Program-made: the position numbers and the translations under genes
Part shown: positions 47,889 to 48,764 of the stretch, in pieces
How positions within the stretch are numbered: the first letter of the stretch is position 1
How the letters are laid out: each line of letters opens with the position of its first letter
Notes under the pieces: generated by a model
The model's input: only the letters and a program-made list of their open reading frames with translations
Database searches by the model: none
What the model was told of the DNA's origin: nothing
Assembly (NCBI GenBank): GCA_903929765.1
Contig: CAIYVX010000062.1
Span: 1-48,764 of the forward strand
DNA length: 48,764 bases
Source of the DNA: an uncultured Planctomycetia bacterium
GTDB lineage: Bacteria; Planctomycetota; Phycisphaerae; FEN-1346; JAACEH01
Direction: 5' to 3'

Positions 47889-48068
47889 ATGAGGGCGACA
47901 CTAAGGCTGGTTAATGGGTTTCTTCTGGCGGAAGAGGGCTTGGAGACAGTGGAGTACGCGATCATCTCCGGCATCATTGTGGTTGCGGTGATCGCCACCG
48001 TGGTCAGCATCGGGACGTGGGTTTCCGGGAAGTTTACAACGCTGAATACGGGTCTGGCGGGACATTGA
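47889..48068 (+). CDS. Flp-type (type IVb) pilin, copy 1
   Basis: This 59-residue prepilin has a short basic leader, then A-E-E-G-L-E-T-V-E-Y-A-I-I-S-G-I-I-V-V. The prepilin peptidase should cut after the Gly, leaving L-E-T-V-E-Y; the Glu at position 5 of the mature form and the neighbouring Tyr are the Flp hallmarks. A hydrophobic helix and a short tail (T-G-L-A-G-H) follow. It should assemble into Tad pili used for attachment. AGGGAGG is the ribosome-binding site. No tadA, tadV or rcpA gene is in the window, but a TadG-like gene lies nearby. Confidence 0.9.
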   Translation: MRATLRLVNGFLLAEEGLETVEYAIISGIIVVAVIATVVSIGTWVSGKFTTLNTGLAGH

Positions 48069-48096
48069 CGCCGTTTCGCCGACCCCATCGAGTAAA

Positions 48097-48143
48097 TGTG
48101 AAGCAGAGTTCCTGCGGCAGAAACGGTCTGCATGACAGGGGGG
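48097..48143 (+). repeat. Conserved leader of Flp copy 2
   Basis: GTGAAGCAGAGTTCCTGCGG, then CAGAAACGGTCTGCATGACAGG. About 80-85% identical by eye to 48376-48423; both can form a small CAGA/TCTG hairpin. Confidence 0.6.
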
Positions 48144-48178
48144 AACGAGGTTGTTTCTTTGATGGAAGGAGCACTGTT

Positions 48179-48349
48179 ATGAAGGCGATCGTCACGAGGT
48201 TTCTGGTAGCGGAAGAGGGTTTGGAGACGGTGGAATACGCCATCATTGCCGGTCTGATCGTGGTCGGCGTGATCGCCACCGTAGTCAGCATCGGAACCTG
48301 GGTCTCGGCCAAATTCACAGCGCTGAACGCGGGCTTGGCGGGACACTAA
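48179..48349 (+). CDS. Flp-type (type IVb) pilin, copy 2
   Basis: This 56-residue prepilin is nearly identical to copies 1 and 3 from A-E-E-G to the C-terminal G-L-A-G-H. The leader M-K-A-I-V-T-R-F-L-V-A-E-E-G ends at the predicted cleavage Gly. The start was chosen at the ATG aligned with the other copies, with GGAAGGAG upstream; a longer frame from 48017 is a shadow of copy 1's tail. It differs from copy 1 by A-G-L in place of S-G-I and A-K-F in place of G-K-F. Confidence 0.9.
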   Translation: MKAIVTRFLVAEEGLETVEYAIIAGLIVVGVIATVVSIGTWVSAKFTALNAGLAGH

Positions 48350-48375
48350 GCCGTTTCGCCGGCAACGGCGACCTA

Positions 48376-48423
48376 TGTGAAGCACTGTTCCTGCGGCAGA
48401 GACGGTCTGCACGACAGGGTGGT
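48376..48423 (+). repeat. Conserved leader of Flp copy 3
   Basis: GTGAAGCACTGTTCCTGCGG, then CAGAGACGGTCTGCACGACAGG; it matches the leader before copy 2. It shows that the duplication unit is the gene plus its leader. Confidence 0.6.
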
Positions 48424-48459
48424 AACGTGGGTAGCGCTATGGAATGGAGGACTGCTTTG

Positions 48460-48627
48460 ATGGTTATGGTCAAGAGATTTTTAATAGCGGAAGAGGGTTT
48501 GGAGACGGTGGAGTATGCCATCATTGCCGGCCTGATCGTGGTTGGTGTGATCGCCACCGTGGTCAGCATCGGGACCTGGGTCTCGGGCAAGTTCACGGCG
48601 ATAAACGCGGGTCTGGCGGGCCACTAG
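48460..48627 (+). CDS. Flp-type (type IVb) pilin, copy 3
   Basis: This 55-residue prepilin has leader M-V-M-V-K-R-F-L-I-A-E-E-G and mature L-E-T-V-E-Y-A-I-I-A-G-L-I-V-V-G-V-I-A-T-V-V-S-I-G-T-W. Upstream in-frame starts at 48427 and 48439 exist, but GGAGG about 9-10 nt before 48460 and alignment with copies 1 and 2 favour 48460. The spacing between copies is 290 and 281 bp, so they are tandem duplicates kept almost unchanged. Confidence 0.9.
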   Translation: MVMVKRFLIAEEGLETVEYAIIAGLIVVGVIATVVSIGTWVSGKFTAINAGLAGH

Positions 48628-48764
48628 TGTAGTGCATCATAATTAATGCAATTTATAATGCCGCCTTGCGTTTTACTCTCAGGAAAGAGAGGATAACGCC
48701 AATGCGGATTGCTCCCAAGGTCATCGTGACCGATCAACAGCGACAAACTCTGCAACGCTGGGCG
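48628..48764 (+). mobile_element. Left part of an IS630-family insertion (runs off the window)
   Basis: Downstream of the third pilin, an AT-rich stretch with GCATCATAATTAATGC leads into a transposase start at 48702. The element boundary and TA target duplication cannot be fixed, because the other end lies outside the window. Confidence 0.5.
48702..48764 (+). CDS. IS630-family transposase, N-terminal fragment (cut by window end)
   Basis: Only 21 codons are visible: M-R-I-A-P-K-V-I-V-T-D-Q-Q-R-Q-T-L-Q-R-W-A. This is the typical opening of IS630-type transposases (M-R-x-A-P-x-I-x-L-T-x-x-Q-R-x-x-L), ahead of the HTH region; the DDE domain would lie outside the window. AGAGAGGA precedes the ATG by about 8 nt. 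No catalytic residue is visible, so intactness is unknown. Confidence 0.6.
   Translation, partial: MRIAPKVIVTDQQRQTLQRWA

Overview
The window looks like a high-GC planctomycete chromosome, probably of the Phycisphaerae type. This is an inference from gene content: a secreted terpenoid-cyclase-like/DUF4159 protein, a PEP-CTERM-like peptide, zinc-ribbon membrane proteins, a secreted ClpP/NfeD-like protein, Tad/Flp pilus genes and an ADP-heptose/LPS-core operon. No rRNA or ribosomal protein gene is present to confirm it.

Layout. At 0-9.7 kb are housekeeping genes, mostly on the + strand: surE, a DUF457-type membrane protein, tRNA-Thr(CGU), pdxA, two secreted proteins and rsmA. At 9.8-17.1 kb a - strand operon runs hldE > gmhA > gmhB > waaF > family-2 glycosyltransferase > tandem WaaP-like kinase. 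It makes ADP-heptose and builds and phosphorylates a heptose-containing LPS core; hldE/gmhA and glycosyltransferase/kinase overlap by 4 bp. argB, cysE, a small lipoprotein, a zinc-ribbon membrane protein and a GT-C-like membrane protein follow (17.5-23.7 kb). At 24.0-26.4 kb an EcoRI-type adenine methyltransferase overlaps a DUF262-HNH nuclease by 4 bp, a likely defence pair. A second methyltransferase with a C-terminal nuclease-like domain lies at 29.0-30.5 kb. Next come an orphan response regulator with a sigma-54 promoter, groES/groEL, an NfeD/ClpP-like protein, a 5'-truncated GH42-like gene, a PflX-type radical SAM protein, a GAF-GGDEF diguanylate cyclase and a glycogen-binding-module protein. 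The 39.7-43.0 kb stretch carries scars: a RAYT transposase tail, an RHS fragment and a frameshifted acyltransferase. The right end has a G1 (glutamic) peptidase, a TadG-like protein with S-L-T-G-N-G repeats, two small zinc-ribbon proteins, three tandem Flp pilins and the start of an IS630-type transposase.

The most striking signal lies between and inside the genes. At least ten families of short palindromic repeats fill most intergenic gaps up to about 37.7 kb. Nearly all copies left of about 20.6 kb have one orientation and nearly all copies to the right have the opposite one. The + strand also changes from C-rich to G-rich near the same point whatever the gene direction, as expected at a replication origin. 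Several families have a GTAG or GTGG foot like REP elements mobilised by RAYT transposases. Several copies lie in frame inside - strand genes and add peptide inserts. Together this suggests a strand-polarised REP-like system that has remodelled intergenic regions and proteins.
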